Source of the DNA: Gimesia sp.
GTDB taxonomy: Bacteria; Planctomycetota; Planctomycetia; Planctomycetales; Planctomycetaceae
Assembly (NCBI GenBank): GCA_002706765.1
Contig: PAJV01000039.1
Location: 32,924-96,923, forward strand
DNA: 64,000 nt
Reading direction: 5' to 3'
The position numbers were made by a program, and so were the translations under genes. Below the pieces are notes generated by a model. That model was given only the letters and a program-made list of their open reading frames with translations, did not search any database and was not told the DNA's origin. Position 1 is the stretch's first letter; each line of letters begins with the position of its first letter. Below are positions 1-10,500 of this stretch, in pieces.

Positions 1-1
1 G

Positions 2-337
2 TTTGTCGACAGCCTGCTCGTTCCTGCAGGATTAAACGTGGCCGACCAGCGGATTGTTGAACTGACCGCAGCAGGCGATCTGGTGGTAACAGCTGATATC
101 CCTCTGGCAGCGCAAGTAGTAGAGAAAGGTGCGCAGGCACTTAATCCGCGTGGTACACTTTACACTGACGAAAACGTCGGGCAACGACTCGCGTCCCGGG
201 ATCTGATGGACGACCTGCGGGGCGAAGGACTGGTGACAGGCGGTCCCGCCAACTTCAATGCCAAAGATCGCCAGGCGTTCGCCAATCAACTGGATCGCTG
301 GTTGACCGCCGCTAAAAAACAACGCCCGGCAAGCTAA
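2..337 (+). CDS. UPF0178 (YaiI/YqxD) family protein, 3' part
   Basis: The 3' part of a gene whose start lies before the window; 111 codons are visible and position 1 belongs to the preceding codon. The visible protein matches the YaiI/YqxD (DUF188, PIN-like) family well: a VPAGLNVADQRIV stretch, then TADIPLAAQVVEKGAQALNPRG, the RDLMDDLR segment and the C-terminal QANLDRW-like motif (here FANQLDRWL). Members are about 150 residues, so roughly 40 N-terminal residues are missing. The biochemical role of the family is not established; a nuclease-like PIN fold is proposed. It converges on the anion transporter gene and the two share an intergenic hairpin. Confidence 0.9.
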   Translation, partial: FVDSLLVPAGLNVADQRIVELTAAGDLVVTADIPLAAQVVEKGAQALNPRGTLYTDENVGQRLASRDLMDDLRGEGLVTGGPANFNAKDRQAFANQLDRWLTAAKKQRPAS

Positions 338-350
338 CTCACCGGGCGTT
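313..350 (-). terminator. Intrinsic terminator of the SulP gene
   Basis: Perfect 9-bp inverted repeat AACGCCCGG (321-329) and CCGGGCGTT (342-350) with a 12-nt loop. Read on the minus strand the hairpin is followed by a run of T (complement of the A run at 314-319), as expected for termination of the leftward transporter gene. The hairpin overlaps the last codons of the convergent gene. Confidence 0.75.
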
Positions 351-372
351 GACTGTTTCAGTTTGAAAAAGC

Positions 373-2094
373 TTAAATCATCTTCGTGATGTGATAGTGC
401 TGATCTTCAGAAATATCGACTTCGGCCAGATCGCCGGCCCGTTCAATCAGACGTTTACAGTCGGCATTCAGATTTCGCAGGTGCAGGCATTTGCCTTCCT
501 GGCGATAACGTTCTGCAATCTTGTTAATCGCTTCAATCGCTGACTGATCGTAAACGCGCGAGAAGTAAAAATCGATCGCCACGATCGGCGGATCATTCAC
601 CGGATCCAGCAACTCACGAAAACTGCTCACCGAGGCAAAGAACAGCGGGCCATGCAGCTGGTACACTTTTTTGTCGTCATCTTCGAAGTGAATGTCAGCC
701 ATCATATGAGTCGCATGGTGCCAGGCGAAGATCAATGCCTGCACGATGATTCCCAGTAAAACAGCGACTGCCAGATTGTGGAACAACACCGTATAACCGG
801 CCACCAGTACCATCACCAGCACATCGCTTTTGGGAACTCGATTCCAGGTGTGCAGCGTACTCCATTCGAACGTTCCAATCACCACCATGAACATCACACC
901 CACCAGCGCTGCCATGGGCACCATGGAGATCACAGGCTTCAACAGCACAACCAGGACCAACAGACCCACGGCTCCGACGACACCCGACAGACGCCCGCGC
1001 CCGCCTGAGTTCACGTTGATCAGTGACTGGCCAATCATCGCACAGCCGCCCATGCCCCCAAACAGGCCACAGACAATGTTCGCAGCACCCTGGCCAATAC
1101 ATTCCCGATTACCGCTGCCCCGGGTCTCGGTTATTTCATCAATCAACGTCAGCGTCATCAGCGATTCAATCAATCCGACCCCTGCCAGGATCAGAGAAAA
1201 CGGAAGGATAATCAGCAGCGTTTCCCAGGAAAACGGCGCCAGTACATACCGCGAATCCAGGAAGAACAGCATTGGCAGCGGCTCTTTTGCCGGCTGTACC
1301 GAAGCCACTACCGTTGCGATTTGTGTTTCATTTAAAACGGAAGTCGCGGCAGGCTGTTCTGTCGCATCCACTTTTTCAGACGCCAGTGCTTTCTGCTCAG
1401 CTTCCGTAACCGCTTTCGCTTTCAGATTATTCATCATCAGGTCGTCCACGGTCTGGACAACATTATTCTGTCCGGCAGGAATCCAGTTCTCCGGGGCGAA
1501 TTTATTGATTCCGACCGCGATCACGGAGACCATGATAATAGCGGCCAGCGAACTCGGCACCGCTTTCGTCAGTTTGGGAAGCAGAACAATCACCGCCATC
1601 GTGAGGGCAACCAGACCGATCATAATTGTCATGGGAGTCCCCGACAGAAACGTCATCGTTCCATCAGCGCCCAGCGTTTTGAAACTTCCGATCTGGGCCA
1701 GACCAATCACGATCGCCAGTCCATTCACAAATCCCAGCATCACCGAGTGAGGCACCAGGCGAATCAGTTTACCCAGCCGCAACACGCCTACTGTAACCTG
1801 CAGCAGACCACACAGAATGACAGCGGGAAACAGGTACTGAATTCCATGCATGGCGACCAGGGAGACGATCACCACGGCCATCGCGCCGGTGGCTCCGGAA
1901 ATCATACCGGGGCGGCCCCCAGCCAGGGCACTGACAAAACCAATAAAAAATGCGGAGTACAGACCAACGGTCGGAGGAACTCCTGCGACGAATGCGAAAG
2001 CAACTGCTTCCGGCACCAGCGCCAGAGACACCGTTAAACCTGACAGTACATCATCCTTGACAGAAGCCTTATGCTTCGAAAAAAACGCTAACAT
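373..2094 (-). CDS. SulP family anion transporter with STAS domain
   Basis: A multi-pass inner-membrane transporter of the SLC26/SulP family, which moves inorganic anions such as sulfate or bicarbonate; the substrate cannot be read from sequence. The first membrane segment has the family-typical [21 protein letters not shown]. Many hydrophobic segments follow, and a STAS domain occupies about the last 110 residues ([20 protein letters not shown] region). I chose the ATG at 2094 (573 aa) because GGAG lies 6-7 nt upstream and the hydrophobic domain starts soon after; the frame stays open to 2220 but that extension is not membrane-like and has no ribosome site. Unusual: a hydrophilic, Ala/Glu-rich insertion of roughly 60 residues between membrane segments ([20 protein letters not shown] region), larger than the loops I expect in this family. 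Confidence 0.92.
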   Translation of the reverse strand: MLAFFSKHKASVKDDVLSGLTVSLALVPEAVAFAFVAGVPPTVGLYSAFFIGFVSALAGGRPGMISGATGAMAVVIVSLVAMHGIQYLFPAVILCGLLQVTVGVLRLGKLIRLVPHSVMLGFVNGLAIVIGLAQIGSFKTLGADGTMTFLSGTPMTIMIGLVALTMAVIVLLPKLTKAVPSSLAAIIMVSVIAVGINKFAPENWIPAGQNNVVQTVDDLMMNNLKAKAVTEAEQKALASEKVDATEQPAATSVLNETQIATVVASVQPAKEPLPMLFFLDSRYVLAPFSWETLLIILPFSLILAGVGLIESLMTLTLIDEITETRGSGNRECIGQGAANIVCGLFGGMGGCAMIGQSLINVNSGGRGRLSGVVGAVGLLVLVVLLKPVISMVPMAALVGVMFMVVIGTFEWSTLHTWNRVPKSDVLVMVLVAGYTVLFHNLAVAVLLGIIVQALIFAWHHATHMMADIHFEDDDKKVYQLHGPLFFASVSSFRELLDPVNDPPIVAIDFYFSRVYDQSAIEAINKIAERYRQEGKCLHLRNLNADCKRLIERAGDLAEVDISEDQHYHITKMI

Positions 2095-2649
2095 CAAATC
2101 TCCAATAACATTCTCAAGGTTTGTCTGCACAGTTAGCCTGGAACGCGAACCTTTCGCCAGCAGACTCTCCGTGCCAACACGGAAACGGGGGTGCACAGGA
2201 AACGAAGCGCTCAAGTGCAAAAGCAGGCTTGAATTTCAGAATCGCAGTCGCGCAATTCCGGATATTCAAGCTTCAGCAACACAAACTATTGGTCCATCAA
2301 TCCTGTATTAATCAGATGGGCAATGTCAGGCGAGCGCGTCAACGAGCGCATATCATTTCGGCCAACATGCCAATTCAGGTCTGATAAGACACTTTTCAAT
2401 GTTCAGATTCAAGCAGAACCTTTCGACGAGACGCTAAACCATCACAGGGAGCGCGTTGCAGAATAATCGGGTGGGACGTTGAAGGGCTTAACCTTTTCGA
2501 GCTGAAGACGTACTGTCCCTCAGTTCTTTACTAATCCACGACCTTTGTAATGCATTCTGCCACCTGTCACAAGCGGGAACCTGTAAGAAACACCGATTTT
2601 ATGCCACATTCATCTGTTATTCACATTATTTTTCAGGATCTGGTACAGA
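2095..2649. other. Intergenic, no gene seen
   Basis: Upstream region of the SulP gene. No reading frame here has both a ribosome binding site and protein-like composition. It presumably carries the SulP promoter, but no convincing -35/-10 pair stands out. Confidence 0.5.
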
Positions 2650-2904
2650 TCAGTATTCTGATTTCTGTGTCTGAAAGATGAACAATGCCTGCTTGTCTGT
2701 ATTCCACCATCGCCACATGAGAAACTCTTCCAATACCTGATGCTCAAAGTACGCTTTCTCAACACGAAATAAAAACCCCGGTGGAACGGACTGCGAAAGT
2801 CGTTCAACATTCAGAGAAGCCGGGATGGTCCCGAATAAAATTCGGGACGAGCGCAGCGAGCAGGAAGTTGCAGCAGACGCGTTCCTTCTCGCTTCGGGTT
2901 CCTT
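2650..2904 (-). other. Start-less open frame downstream of the lipoprotein gene
   Basis: An 85-codon frame bounded by TAA (2905-2907) and TGA (2650-2652), beginning directly after the lipoprotein gene but in another frame. It has no ATG, GTG or TTG in its first two thirds. Its second half reads like real protein (VERLSQSVPPGFLFRVEKAY, then LEEFLMWRWWNTDKQALFIF), while its first half is generated by a palindromic repeat. I read it as either a decayed gene fused to a dispersed repeat or a chance open frame. Confidence 0.25.
2828..2848. repeat. Perfect 9-bp palindrome in a G/C-rich repeat-like segment
   Basis: GTCCCGAAT (2828-2836), a 3-nt loop, and ATTCGGGAC (2840-2848). It is flanked by GAGCGCAGCGAGC, and further complementary blocks lie to about 2890. 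This resembles an extragenic palindromic repeat. There is no T run for a clean terminator on either strand, although it may slow transcription of the pilin-like operon upstream. Confidence 0.4.
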
Positions 2905-2908
2905 TTAC

Positions 2909-3222
2909 TCAGCGCCCGGTCTGATCTTCCATCAGGCGGCGTGCTTCCAGCGTCGCCGTTTCCCAGTCTCCTGCATTTGCTGATGCCACAATCTCATTCA
3001 ACCAGTCTGCTTCCCGTTCATTGATCTCTTTTTCTTTGAGGGAACTCTGAATCAACGTCTGCACCGTTTCCAGACGTTCCTTGCTCTTCTGATTACAGAC
3101 TGAGTACAGAGCTTTGGAAATTTCATACGTTTTCGGAGAAACAGCCGGGTAGCCACAGCCACTGGAAAGCAGCAGTGGCATCTGAAACAAGACGGTCGAA
3201 AACAGGATGGTTCGATTTCGCA

Positions 3223-3223
<1 letters not shown>
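2909..3223 (-). CDS. Small predicted lipoprotein, partner of the DUF1559 gene
   Basis: A 104-aa exported protein. The N-terminus is basic and then hydrophobic, ending in a lipobox-like LLSSGC with the lipidated Cys at about residue 23. The mature part is charged and probably helical (SSLKEKEINEREADWLNEIV). Its ATG overlaps the stop of the DUF1559 gene by one base (TAATG), so translation is probably coupled. Small lipoproteins directly after DUF1559 genes are a common planctomycete arrangement, but their role is unknown. I do not recognise a named domain. Confidence 0.75.
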
Positions 3224-4305
<1,082 letters not shown>

Positions 4306-4348
4306 TCGAAAAGCCTTGATACTTCTTTAAAGGTGGTAAATTTAAAAA

Positions 4349-4391
4349 TGTAGCATGGGCTACACTTTGTCGTATTGTAGCCACGGCTACA
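4349..4391. promoter_or_regulatory. Twin palindromes upstream of the DUF1559 operon
   Basis: Two related inverted repeats, TGTAGC-N4-GCTACA (4349-4364) and TGTAGCC-AC-GGCTACA (4376-4391), with centres 27 bp apart, lie 44-86 bp upstream of the leftward DUF1559 start. The duplicated symmetric half-sites suggest an operator for a dimeric regulator, or tandem hairpins in the leader RNA. The half-site orientation is opposite to the BlaI-type ACTACA/TGTAGT sites at 11415-11429. Confidence 0.45.
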
Positions 4392-5125
4392 TTTCTGTCA
4401 ATCGAAAACCGGGAAAATTCTTGCCGGGTTCCCGGATTACCCTCCCTGCTGTTGAATTTAAATCCGGGTGACGAGCGACTGTCAGCAGGATCCTCTCATT
4501 GAGGTTCACTTTGATTCCTGAAAACAGACCACCGCTGATCAGACTTCCCGCAGCGAAACAAATTCCACTTGACCTGCTCGCGCCGATCGCGATTCTCTTA
4601 TATCTGAGTCGCGCGCGTGTCCAGTTTCTGTTCAACTGAATGTTTCTGAACCAGTTTGTTCCAGCACCATAAAACTCAACTGATTTTTGCAAAAATGACC
4701 GATTCCTGTTTTTCACTTGTTCCCGATTCACAGTCGAATAACCTGCGGATCGACACACTTCAGTCCGCTACCGCCCCGGCATCGACCCGGTTCAGGCTTG
4801 GATCGCCCCTGTATCAACCCGTATCGCCACAGCCAGTTAGAGCTTATTACCGGCAGACTCCCTCTGAAAGCAGATGACATGACTGGTCTCCTCATGAAAA
4901 AACTCCATTACAAAAAGTGAAAGCAGAAAACAGTCCAGCCGTACCAGCGCTGATCGGTTACCCACAGCAGGTCGGCACTGCCTGACGGTACGTGCGAACG
5001 GATCGCCCGGCGTAATCAACTATTTTACCGAAGGGCACAGGTGGCGAGAGAGCAACTGCGGGAAGTGAAAATCCTGAGCAGTGCAGAGCCACTGATGAAT
5101 GTGCTGCAGTTTCCGCAGCAGGCGC
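4392..5125. other. Intergenic, no supported gene
   Basis: Several open frames of 60-120 codons exist on both strands, but none has a ribosome binding site, a recognisable motif or a convincing start. A plus-strand frame around 4957-5182 is protein-like (RRAQVAREQLREVKILSSAE) but has no start codon in its first half and runs into the 3' end of the opposite-strand gene. I treat it as possible debris only. Confidence 0.4.
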
Positions 5126-5959
5126 TTAACGTCGTTGCATCACAATTGTCGCCGTTTGAGTTCTCAGCGATTCCAGGGTGATGCCCTGCTGACGCTGCAG
5201 TTGTCCCAGTCTGATATCACCACTGAAATCGGGGTGAGTTAATTTGAGCCCCAGTTCAGGCGCGTCAGGCAGGGCCTCTCGCACACGGGGATGAAATTGA
5301 AGCTGGTCGTCTGCTGGAACATTATTGAGTCGCCAGCGACCGTCGGCATCCGTTACCACATCATCCTTCTCAGCCAGACACGACTGCGGCTCAGGGCGAA
5401 CTCCTGGCTGCCGTGGTGTGTTATCGAACATCGCCAGCGGGGTGATTGATGTGATATTTTCAACGGCAACCCGGACGCCGGCAATCGGTTGTCCCTGTTC
5501 GTCTTTGACGATACCACCAATCGACGTCCCCCGTTCCAGTTGAAACGTGAATTCATCCGGAATCTGACCCCCATCGGTCTGAAATTCCCGCGCCCACCAG
5601 GCATGCAGCGGACAGTATTTGTCTTTACTGACCCACATCCGCAGATCGACGTTTTTGCCTTTCATTTCCAGCACAGCGATGCCCCGTGCGTCTGTTGTAT
5701 GATGGCTATTCTCGAGCAGATGTTTCTCCGCGGCTTCCGCGAAAAAACAATGGTTCTGAAAGATCCGGACATCAGCAAGGGGCTGCCGGTCTGCATCAAT
5801 CACGCGAACCGTTAACGTTCGAATCCGAAAGGGTTTGACAGCACTCACCGGCTTTTCAGCCATCAGGACTTCGGGAATAATTACCGTGAACAGACCGGCA
5901 ACGGCAGCAAGGATCATAATCAGAAATCGACGAGTCATATCTATTTCAAATCGCTGCAC
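5126..5959 (-). CDS. Secreted carboxypeptidase-regulatory-like domain protein
   Basis: A 277-aa exported protein. GTG at 5959 is preceded by AGGGAG at good distance; the next in-frame ATG (5938) has no ribosome site, so GTG is preferred. A signal peptide covers about residues 8-34. Two beta-sandwich modules of the carboxypeptidase regulatory (CarboxypepD_reg-like) type follow: LTVRVIDADRQPLADVRIF with DARGIAVLEM, and IGGIVKDEQGQPIAGVRVAV with TDADGRWRLNNVPAD. The same module type forms the ectodomains of the M56 proteins at 7521-10925 and 28107-32375. Proteins of this type usually continue with further modules after the motif seen at its C-terminus (ATIVMQRR), so it may be a short relative or a truncated copy. 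It has no catalytic motif and is presumably a binding or structural surface protein. Confidence 0.75.
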   Translation of the reverse strand: MQRFEIDMTRRFLIMILAAVAGLFTVIIPEVLMAEKPVSAVKPFRIRTLTVRVIDADRQPLADVRIFQNHCFFAEAAEKHLLENSHHTTDARGIAVLEMKGKNVDLRMWVSKDKYCPLHAWWAREFQTDGGQIPDEFTFQLERGTSIGGIVKDEQGQPIAGVRVAVENITSITPLAMFDNTPRQPGVRPEPQSCLAEKDDVVTDADGRWRLNNVPADDQLQFHPRVREALPDAPELGLKLTHPDFSGDIRLGQLQRQQGITLESLRTQTATIVMQRR

Positions 5960-6332
5960 AGTGATAACTCCCTAATGTGAACTGATCGAATGACCAAAGG
6001 TATCACCGACCCCCAAAACGGTCAAGATGAGCCGCAACCCAGACCCCATGAGTCGATTTCAGGGATGTCGGCAGCTGACGGGAAACGATCAGATCATCTC
6101 ACCGAACGGGCAAATAATCACCTGCTCAACTTTAATAATATCCATTCAGTAGACTCAATCATTGATGTCACGGAAAGATGGCCCCCGAGTCCATGATCAC
6201 ATTCTCAAAACAATGTCTGATACAAGTACATCAATCCGATTCAGCTACATCAGATAGACGGCGGAATGCGACTCTGGTTAGAATCAAACCTTGAATCCAT
6301 ACAACTTCGAACAACATCGAAAGGACAGACGC
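5960..6332. other. Intergenic between divergent genes
   Basis: Holds the promoters of the divergent genes on either side. A 68-codon plus-strand frame (5990-6196) has no ribosome site and a low-complexity polar composition, so I do not count it. No clear operator is seen. Confidence 0.4.
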
Positions 6333-7448
6333 ATGAAGGCGGCTCCGTTACTGGCGTTGATCGGGATCATGATTCCCACACTCGTGCAGGCACAAACTGA
6401 TTCGGCGAAACCCGAACTCTTCAATCAGCGTGTGGCCGATTCAAATCCGTTGCGGACGGAGCAGGCCCGTGAACTGGATGAATATATCAAAACTATTGCC
6501 GCAGATCATCGGCGGTTCGAACAGCTGTTCCAGCCCGATTATTCTTCTGTCGAAGCCTTCGAAAAATCGGCGGAACCGTTGCGAGCCGCGTTCTGTGAGA
6601 GCATCGGTTATCCGCCTCCTGGCAAACGGCCCGACCAGGCTGCCTCTTATAAAAAGATCGGCGAAGACAGCCTCGGCGTGTACTATCGGGCGATGTTTCC
6701 GATTCTGCCACACGTGCATTCCGAAGGGATTTTGATCGTCCCCAAATCAGCGAAAGCGAAAACGCCGCTGATCATCTCCATGCACGGGGGCGGCGGTTCA
6801 CCCGAAGTTGCGTTGTTCAACGGCGGAGCCAATTATCATGACATGGTCCGCGGTGCCGTCAAACGGGGTTTTATTGTCTATGCGCCGCAGCATCTGTTTA
6901 AGGCGGACGGTTATCCCCCAGACATTCGTCGACAGATTGATGACCGGATGCGTCTTATCGGCACTAGTATCACCGCCGTGGAAATCGCCAAGATCACTTA
7001 TGCCATTGATGAACTCATTCAACGTCCCGATGTCGATGCCAGCCGGATCGGCATGGTCGGACTTTCCTATGGTGGCTACTACGCACAAGTGACTCCCGCC
7101 GTCGACCCGCGGATTAAAGTCTCTGTTTCCAGTTGCTACTTCGGCGTACAGGAAGGTCGCTATGCGAAAGAGGAACTTTCAGTTCCCAGCGACTTTCGGT
7201 TTATGAATCGCATGACGCTGTTCAACGACGCCGACCTCGTCGCGCTGATTTGTCCGCGGGCGCATCAGATCCAGGCCGGTTCACGTGACAATGCCTCGCA
7301 CAGAGAAATGGGAAAACAGATCTCACCCCAGGCCGCAGCATTTTACGAACAGCTCAAGCTGAGTGACCGCTTTGAACACGTGATCTTCGAAGGGGGCCAC
7401 GAATTCAACGACAAAGCCGCCTGGGCATTTGTCGAAAAATATTTGTAA
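6333..7448 (+). CDS. Exported alpha/beta hydrolase (dienelactone hydrolase/acetyl xylan esterase-like)
   Basis: A 371-aa secreted serine hydrolase. The chosen ATG at 6333 has AAGGAC 8 nt upstream and begins a signal peptide (MKAAPLLALIGIMIPTLVQA). Alpha/beta-hydrolase features: an oxyanion-hole type MHGGGG segment, the nucleophile elbow G-L-S-Y-G (GMVGLSYGGYYAQ), and a C-terminal FEGGHEF that supplies the catalytic His; the acid is probably in the CPRAHQIQAGSRD stretch. Family members hydrolyse esters or peptides and often act on sugar esters. The substrate here is unknown. It stands alone, divergent from the carboxypeptidase-regulatory-like gene. Confidence 0.82.
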   Translation: MKAAPLLALIGIMIPTLVQAQTDSAKPELFNQRVADSNPLRTEQARELDEYIKTIAADHRRFEQLFQPDYSSVEAFEKSAEPLRAAFCESIGYPPPGKRPDQAASYKKIGEDSLGVYYRAMFPILPHVHSEGILIVPKSAKAKTPLIISMHGGGGSPEVALFNGGANYHDMVRGAVKRGFIVYAPQHLFKADGYPPDIRRQIDDRMRLIGTSITAVEIAKITYAIDELIQRPDVDASRIGMVGLSYGGYYAQVTPAVDPRIKVSVSSCYFGVQEGRYAKEELSVPSDFRFMNRMTLFNDADLVALICPRAHQIQAGSRDNASHREMGKQISPQAAAFYEQLKLSDRFEHVIFEGGHEFNDKAAWAFVEKYL

Positions 7449-7520
7449 GCTGTTCCTCTTCAGTCTGATTCAATCAATACTGAAAGACCAGCCGGGGAGG
7501 AAGGAATAGAAAAATGGCTG

Positions 7521-10500
7521 CTATTTCTTTTCCGGAACTTTGATCACACCCAGTTCAATAGTTTCCCCGGGTTTTACCTTGATTCGCTCTGGCAGATGGT
7601 AACTACCCAGAACAGAGAAGAGCGAGTATTCTGCTCCAACCAGCAGGTTGTGAAACTCGAAGTCTCCGTCTGGTTCACACTGGAAACTTTTTTCGACCCT
7701 GATAATATCGTGGTTCGGCGCTGAGTCTGTTCCCGGAATCGCACGACGGAGAAGTTCGATTCTGGATCCAGTCAGAGGGATGCCTTTCTCTGTAGTCAAC
7801 TGGCCTTTTACCGTACCCATGGGCTCCAGTTGAACCTTCTGTACAAGACCATCTTCGGGAACACCGGAAATGGTGACGGCACGCCCCAGGTGCAAACCAC
7901 GGTGCTGGAAGAAAATCGTGTGGGTCTGATTCTCATAGAAGCCATCTATTGTGGAATGATTCCCTTTTGTCCTCGTATCGGGACGACCATTTATTGTATA
8001 TTCCGTGAGAGGATTGCCATCGGGGCCGACCACTTCAAACGGGACACAAGCACCGCGGTCAATCTGTAGTTCCACGTTGAATTCTTTTTCTCCCGGCGGG
8101 ACCGTGACCAGCTTCAGTGTTTGATAACTGGTAATCGAACAATAATCGTATGTTTTTAATGTGCTCACGTTTTTATTGATCAGGTCCTTTAATTCTTCCA
8201 GTCCGGCTCCTGTCTGGTAATCCGGATTACGGAGCTGCGCAGCGATGATTCCTTCTCCCGGAATGCCCAGCAGCGAAAATGATCCATCCGCAGCAGACTT
8301 GAATCGCTGGCGCATGGGTTGCACGGCGTTTCCGGGAGCCTGATATCGCAGGTATTGAATCGCATTTTTGTTGGAACGTAGGGGGAAGTAGTCAAAGCGG
8401 ACATCGGGAACAGGCTTACCCGTCCGTTGATCCGTGATTTTTCCTCGAAACAGGATTGCCCGACGCAGTTTCACATCGAGAGAAACAGGTTCATTCCCTT
8501 CAGGTTCTGCAAAGTACAAGGGCGTTCTAAAGTAGGGTTGATCTCCTTCAGGAATTACATTCAGAAACACTTCGCTGTGACGGGGCAGGTTTTCGATACG
8601 GAATTTTCCCTCAGCGTCGGTCGTACAGTCAAGATCGATATCGCGGATATGCGTGTTGTTATATCCGGGCCTCTTAATACGGTAACCAGTTCGGATTGCT
8701 GTGATGCGTGCTGAAATCGGCGCACCGGTCTCCCGGTCGCGAACAATTCCATCGATCACGAGATCCGGTTCCGGAACCAGTCGGAAATCAGCACCATAAT
8801 AAGTGGCATTAACGAGGTCGCTGCGTTCCAGCGGTCTCGCCTGAACCAGCTGCATTTCTCTTGTCACCACCGCAATAAACTGGGTGGCAATGCCGGGGCC
8901 TTTAATCTTCAGAATGGCGAGGCGGTCCTTTCCGAGATCAGGAATCAGGAAGCGACCTTCGCGATTTGTTTTGAACGTAGAGGGGATACCTGGAGTATTC
9001 GCGCTAACGTGTGTATCGACAGGAAACTGGCCCGCCGTGGATTGGTCGCTGTCTTGCAGAATATGATTTTCGTAAGAAGGTAACAGTCCCTGCTTACGAA
9101 GTTCGGGTAACTCCTGCAGCCAGCGATCGACGGCGCCTTCATTCGTGTTCCAGAGCGAGACCAGCGATACAGTCAGTCCGTCAATCCCTTCGCCTGCCTG
9201 GTTTACCAGTTGTCCACGGATGGGTGGCGTATTTTCTCTGAGGACAAATTGCAGTGGTTTGCCCTGAGTGTGGTCCAGGGTGGAAATCCAGGCTGGTGCG
9301 TGTTCCGGTGCTGTGGCCAGAATAATGGTACCAGGGTTGGAACCAGAAAGTATTAGTTGATTTTTAGGGTCGCGATGAAAACGGGTCCATCCGTCATTAA
9401 ATTCTACGCGAAAATGACCGTCTGTATTTGTATGGACTCTCGCCAGAGAATTATGAGTCGGAACAAAAATATCCGCACCCGCATTCAATCGATGCGCGCT
9501 CGAATGCACGACATTGATCGTGGCTCCTTCGACTGGGTTCCCCTGTGAGTCAATAACCTTGCCGGTGTAGCTGAATGCCTGATCTGTGGGTGCGCTGTTT
9601 TTTTTTGTTTTGTCAGTGACAGTCGGTTTCTTAACGGAGACGTCAGGCGTTTCCGGTTGTGTAGAATTCGATTTCTGAGACGCATTCACTGGCTGATCTG
9701 ATTTGACGGTCTCAGCCGCCGCCATTGAGACCGTGCCCGAAGCGGTAGTGATTGCAAGTCCTGCTGAAAGGACAATAATTAATGACCATGCACGCAGACT
9801 CAGTCGCGTCACCAGGCTGCGGCGTTCATCCAATAGTCCCGCCACACGCTGCTCCAGTTTCCAGCGAGAAGTAAATAATCCGACGGTACCAGGAATCGCC
9901 CGTGGAGTATTCAGAAGCTGGGACAATGTTAATAGTGTGAGGCTGTATGAAGAGGCGTCGGTGACAGACAGCACGTAGTTATCACAGACTTCCTCTCGGG
10001 ACTGGGCAACCTGTCGATTTAACAAACCGACAAGCGGGTGCAGCCAGAATAGGGCTCGAATGATATTTTGCAGCAGCACAACGATTTGATCGCCGCGCAA
10101 CAGGTGTGCCAGTTCGTGAATCAGAACGTTTCGCAGTTGTTCGGCATTGACCTGCTCCGGTAAGCTTTCCGGTAAAATGATCCCTGGAGAGCGGATGCCC
10201 ACTGCAACAGGGCCTGAAACCTGATCTGAAAATAACAGTCGTGGAAGCCTTCGACCATGATCAGGATTCAGCGCCAGCCAGGACTGGTTCAGTGTTTCTG
10301 CCAGATGCCCGCTGGTATTCTCTTTTGCTGTCTGTACCAACTTTGACAACCGCAACCAGTTGACAGCGAACCGAATCAGCAGCCCCAGTGACACGCAACA
10401 CCAGATCATCAGGCTGGCTGCTACAACAGGTGGCAGCAACCAGCCTCCCTGTGAAGAAGCAGCGGTATTCGCAAAGTAAAAGATCGGTTCTGCTGGTTCG

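Noticed and set aside
2610-2810. 66-codon minus-strand frame
   Set aside because: No ribosome site; a different minus-strand frame over the same bases is more protein-like.
4387-4758. 123-codon minus-strand frame
   Set aside because: Overlaps the palindromes, no ribosome site and Arg/Ser-rich shadow-like composition.
4837-5019. 60-codon minus-strand frame from TTG
   Set aside because: No ribosome site, no recognisable motif, composition typical of a chance frame in this gap.
5990-6196. 68-codon plus-strand frame
   Set aside because: ATG without a ribosome site, polar low-information sequence, inside a divergent promoter region.
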